Both the position numbers and the translations under genes were made by a program. The notes under the pieces were generated by a model. That model had not been told where the DNA came from. It made no database searches and saw only the letters and a list, made by a program, of their open reading frames with translations. Shown here in pieces: positions 14,954 through 15,038 of a stretch of 15,038 nt of DNA (its first letter is position 1; each line of letters opens with the position of its first letter). The DNA comes from Desulfobacterales bacterium (GTDB lineage: Bacteria; Desulfobacterota; Desulfobacteria; Desulfobacterales; RPRI01), in NCBI GenBank assembly GCA_030689795.1, contig JAUYEO010000038.1, forward strand, positions 1-15,038, written 5' to 3'.

Positions 14954-15038
14954 TTTTTAAAGAACTGAGCGTTAAAAATCACAAGCTGTTTGAGGGCGTT
15001 AGCCCGAGTTCTTGTGATTTAGCGAAGTCATTTAAAAA
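14954..15038. repeat. Imperfect 85-bp palindromic repeat running to the window edge
   Basis: Three nested levels: TTTTTAAA (14954-14961) with TTTAAAAA (15031-15038), AAATCACAAG (14976-14985) with CTTGTGATTT (15011-15020), and GGGC (14994-14997) with GCCC (15002-15005) around GTTA. The intervening arms GAGCGTTAA and TTAGCGAAG are also partly complementary. It resembles a MITE or REP-like element and may extend beyond base 15038. No coding sequence is seen in 14810-15038. Confidence 0.65.

Overview
This window looks like chromosomal DNA of a Gram-negative, probably anaerobic bacterium, most likely a member of the Desulfobacterota (Desulfobacterales-like). The assignment is an inference. It rests on an RdgC-like gene pair, a short methanogen-type thymidylate synthase, an EndoQ-type PHP gene remnant, a lipoprotein patatin, and several dispersed intergenic repeats of kinds I associate with that group. 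No phage, CRISPR, rRNA or tRNA feature was seen.

Left part (1-5357, + strand): a glycogen/alpha-glucan operon. It runs from the 3' part of an alpha-glucan phosphorylase (cut by the window edge) to a GT5 glycogen synthase and a branching enzyme of the eukaryote-like GH13_8 type. Together these would elongate, branch and phosphorolyse a storage glucan. An 11-bp tandem repeat covers the synthase stop codon, and the last codons of the branching enzyme are written in a dispersed repeat whose inverted partner lies 160 bp downstream.

Middle left (5358-7312, mostly - strand): after a repeat-rich spacer with a strong hairpin come two cell-envelope genes. A DUF4124 plus SLT-domain lytic transglycosylase is followed by a patatin-like phospholipase with a lipoprotein-like signal. 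A good sigma70-type promoter sits in front of the transglycosylase.

Spacer 7313-7751: not empty. It carries a decayed minus-strand 5' fragment of a PHP-domain gene of the EndoQ family. The fragment is frameshifted, and what follows it is a dispersed TTCGTG repeat.

Middle right (7752-13360, + strand): two tightly spaced genes that look like an RdgC-like recombination-associated protein split in two, then dnaN, gyrB (ATGA overlap) and a short methanogen-type thymidylate synthase. This is a DNA replication and nucleotide block without dnaA or recF. It is visibly AT-richer up to dnaN than the glycogen genes.

Right end (13427-15038): asnS on the - strand, convergent with the thymidylate synthase. 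Upstream of it is a gene-free 229-base stretch holding two nested palindromic repeats, one running to the window edge.

The genes are largely recognisable housekeeping functions. The unusual content is the repeat ecology in the spacers, the EndoQ remnant, the split RdgC, and the family types of GlgB and ThyA. I did not find a convincing new multi-gene system.
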